Below, piece after piece: positions 63,436-64,000 of a DNA stretch of 64,000 nucleotides. The notes under the pieces are model-generated. The model searched no databases. It was not told where the DNA came from and saw only the letters and a program-made list of their open reading frames with translations. Numbering within the stretch: position 1 is the first letter of the stretch; each line of letters begins with the position of its first letter. The stretch comes from Palsa-504 sp963847965. Its GTDB lineage: Bacteria > Actinomycetota > Actinomycetes > Streptosporangiales > Streptosporangiaceae. The position numbers were made by a program, and so were the translations under genes. The DNA is taken from positions 62,001 through 126,000 of the forward strand of contig CAWKCG010000001.1 in NCBI GenBank assembly GCA_963847965.1, given 5' to 3'.

Positions 63436-64000
63436 ATGTTCGATGAGGGCGACATTCTGGGCGGGCTGAACGAACAGCAGCGACGCGCGGTGATGCACCA
63501 GGGCGGGCCGCTGCTCGTGCTGGCCGGGGCGGGCACCGGCAAGACGCGGACGCTGGTGGCGCGGGCCGCGTGGCTGCGCTCCTGCCAGGAAGTGCCGGCC
63601 AGCCGGATCCTGCTGCTGACCTTCACCCGCCGGGCCGCCGGTGACATGCTCGCCCGGGCGGCGGCCTCGGGGTCTGGCGGAGATGGTTCGCCGGAGCGAA
63701 TCTGCGGCGGGACGTTCCACGCCATCGCGCACAAGATAATCCGCCAGCACGCGGAATCGTTCTCGCTGCCGCCCCAGTTCACCATCCTGGACCCGGCCGA
63801 CGTGACCGACCTGCTCGACGTGCTGCGCCCGGACCACGGCCTGGCCGACACCGGCCAGCGGACGCCCAGGGCGGCCACGTGCGCGGACATCTACACCCGG
63901 TGCGTGAGCACCGGGCGGCCGGTGAGCGAGGTCGTCACGGCCAGCTTCCCCTGGTGCGTCCCGTTCACCAGCCAGCTGTCCGGACTGTTCCGCGCCTATA
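63436..64000 (+). CDS. UvrD/Rep-type ATP-dependent helicase, N-terminal part (runs off the window)
   Basis: The frame is open to the last base. It starts MFDEGDILGGLNEQQRRAVM, with the Q-motif LNEQQRRAV, Walker A LLVLAGAGTGKTRTLVARAA, motif Ia LLLTFTRRAAGDML and motif Ib GTFHAIAHKIIRQHAESFSL. This is superfamily-1 helicase domain 1A of the UvrD/PcrA class, which unwinds DNA 3' to 5' in repair or recombination. ATG 63436 is preferred; ATG 63424 is in frame and adds four residues; neither has a strong ribosome site. The C-terminal domains lie beyond 64000. Confidence 0.88.
   Translation, partial: MFDEGDILGGLNEQQRRAVMHQGGPLLVLAGAGTGKTRTLVARAAWLRSCQEVPASRILLLTFTRRAAGDMLARAAASGSGGDGSPERICGGTFHAIAHKIIRQHAESFSLPPQFTILDPADVTDLLDVLRPDHGLADTGQRTPRAATCADIYTRCVSTGRPVSEVVTASFPWCVPFTSQLSGLFRAY

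Overview
The window is very G+C-rich DNA from a filamentous-type actinomycete. Supporting signs are an XRE/DUF5753 + DUF397 gene pair, a DUF574-type methyltransferase remnant, an F420-dependent LLM oxidoreductase and an F420 reductase, MmyB-like and STAND regulators, a DUF1707 protein, GTG/TTG starts, and a decayed pSAM2-like integrative element (AICE). Genus cannot be fixed from sequence alone. No rRNA, tRNA or CRISPR array was seen.

Layout. (1) 1-5.9 kb is a decayed mobile-element zone: an FtsK/TraSA-type translocase whose frame is broken and which runs into a frameshifted MFS transporter, three tiny overlapping genes, the XRE/DUF397 pair, the C-terminal stump of a tyrosine integrase, and a methyltransferase with its middle deleted. 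(2) 5.9-12 kb is transport and regulation: LysE exporter, a 14-TM MFS pump fused to a MarR-like domain, a lipoprotein with a decayed repeat behind it, and a divergent MFS/LysR pair. (3) 12-23 kb is catabolism: a two-subunit 3-oxoadipate-type CoA-transferase (catIJ-like), an unusual pcaB, a gabT/puuB-like pair, 5-formyl-THF cyclo-ligase, iron ADH, a GalT-like protein. (4) 22-33.5 kb is a molybdenum-hydroxylase cluster. Five minus-strand genes (FAD subunit, large subunit 1, 2Fe-2S subunit, large subunit 2, GntR regulator) overlap by ATGA, followed 9 bp later by an alpha/beta hydrolase. They diverge from an enoyl-CoA hydratase-like gene and an acyl-CoA synthetase across a region with four 20-bp repeats and a TGGTATACCA palindrome. 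(5) 35-44 kb contains a complete protocatechuate 4,5-cleavage operon, ligK-U-J-I-A-B-C plus a 3-hydroxyisobutyrate-dehydrogenase-like gene, leading from protocatechuate to pyruvate and oxaloacetate. (6) 44-64 kb holds redox genes, MarR, a remarkable FCD-GAF-ANTAR fusion, an XRE-NB-ARC-TPR STAND protein with eight 40-residue repeats, topoisomerase IB, an ATP-dependent DNA ligase, a HigBA-type toxin-antitoxin pair, a truncated PucR regulator, acetyltransferases, and the start of a UvrD-type helicase running off the right edge.

The most interesting points are the FCD-GAF-ANTAR regulator, the coupled L-S-L molybdenum hydroxylase operon with CoA-ligase and hydratase partners (formally like a furoate/aryl-CoA pathway), the complete lig operon beside ortho-pathway genes, a dispersed CACCACCGyyCGTTCGG repeat family that sometimes forms perfect inverted repeats, and paired TACCAArATGGAwA boxes at the toxin-antitoxin locus. 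At least nine otherwise intact genes carry single-base frame breaks or lost stop codons, often in G/C runs. This may be real decay or consensus error and should be resolved before any of them is called dead.
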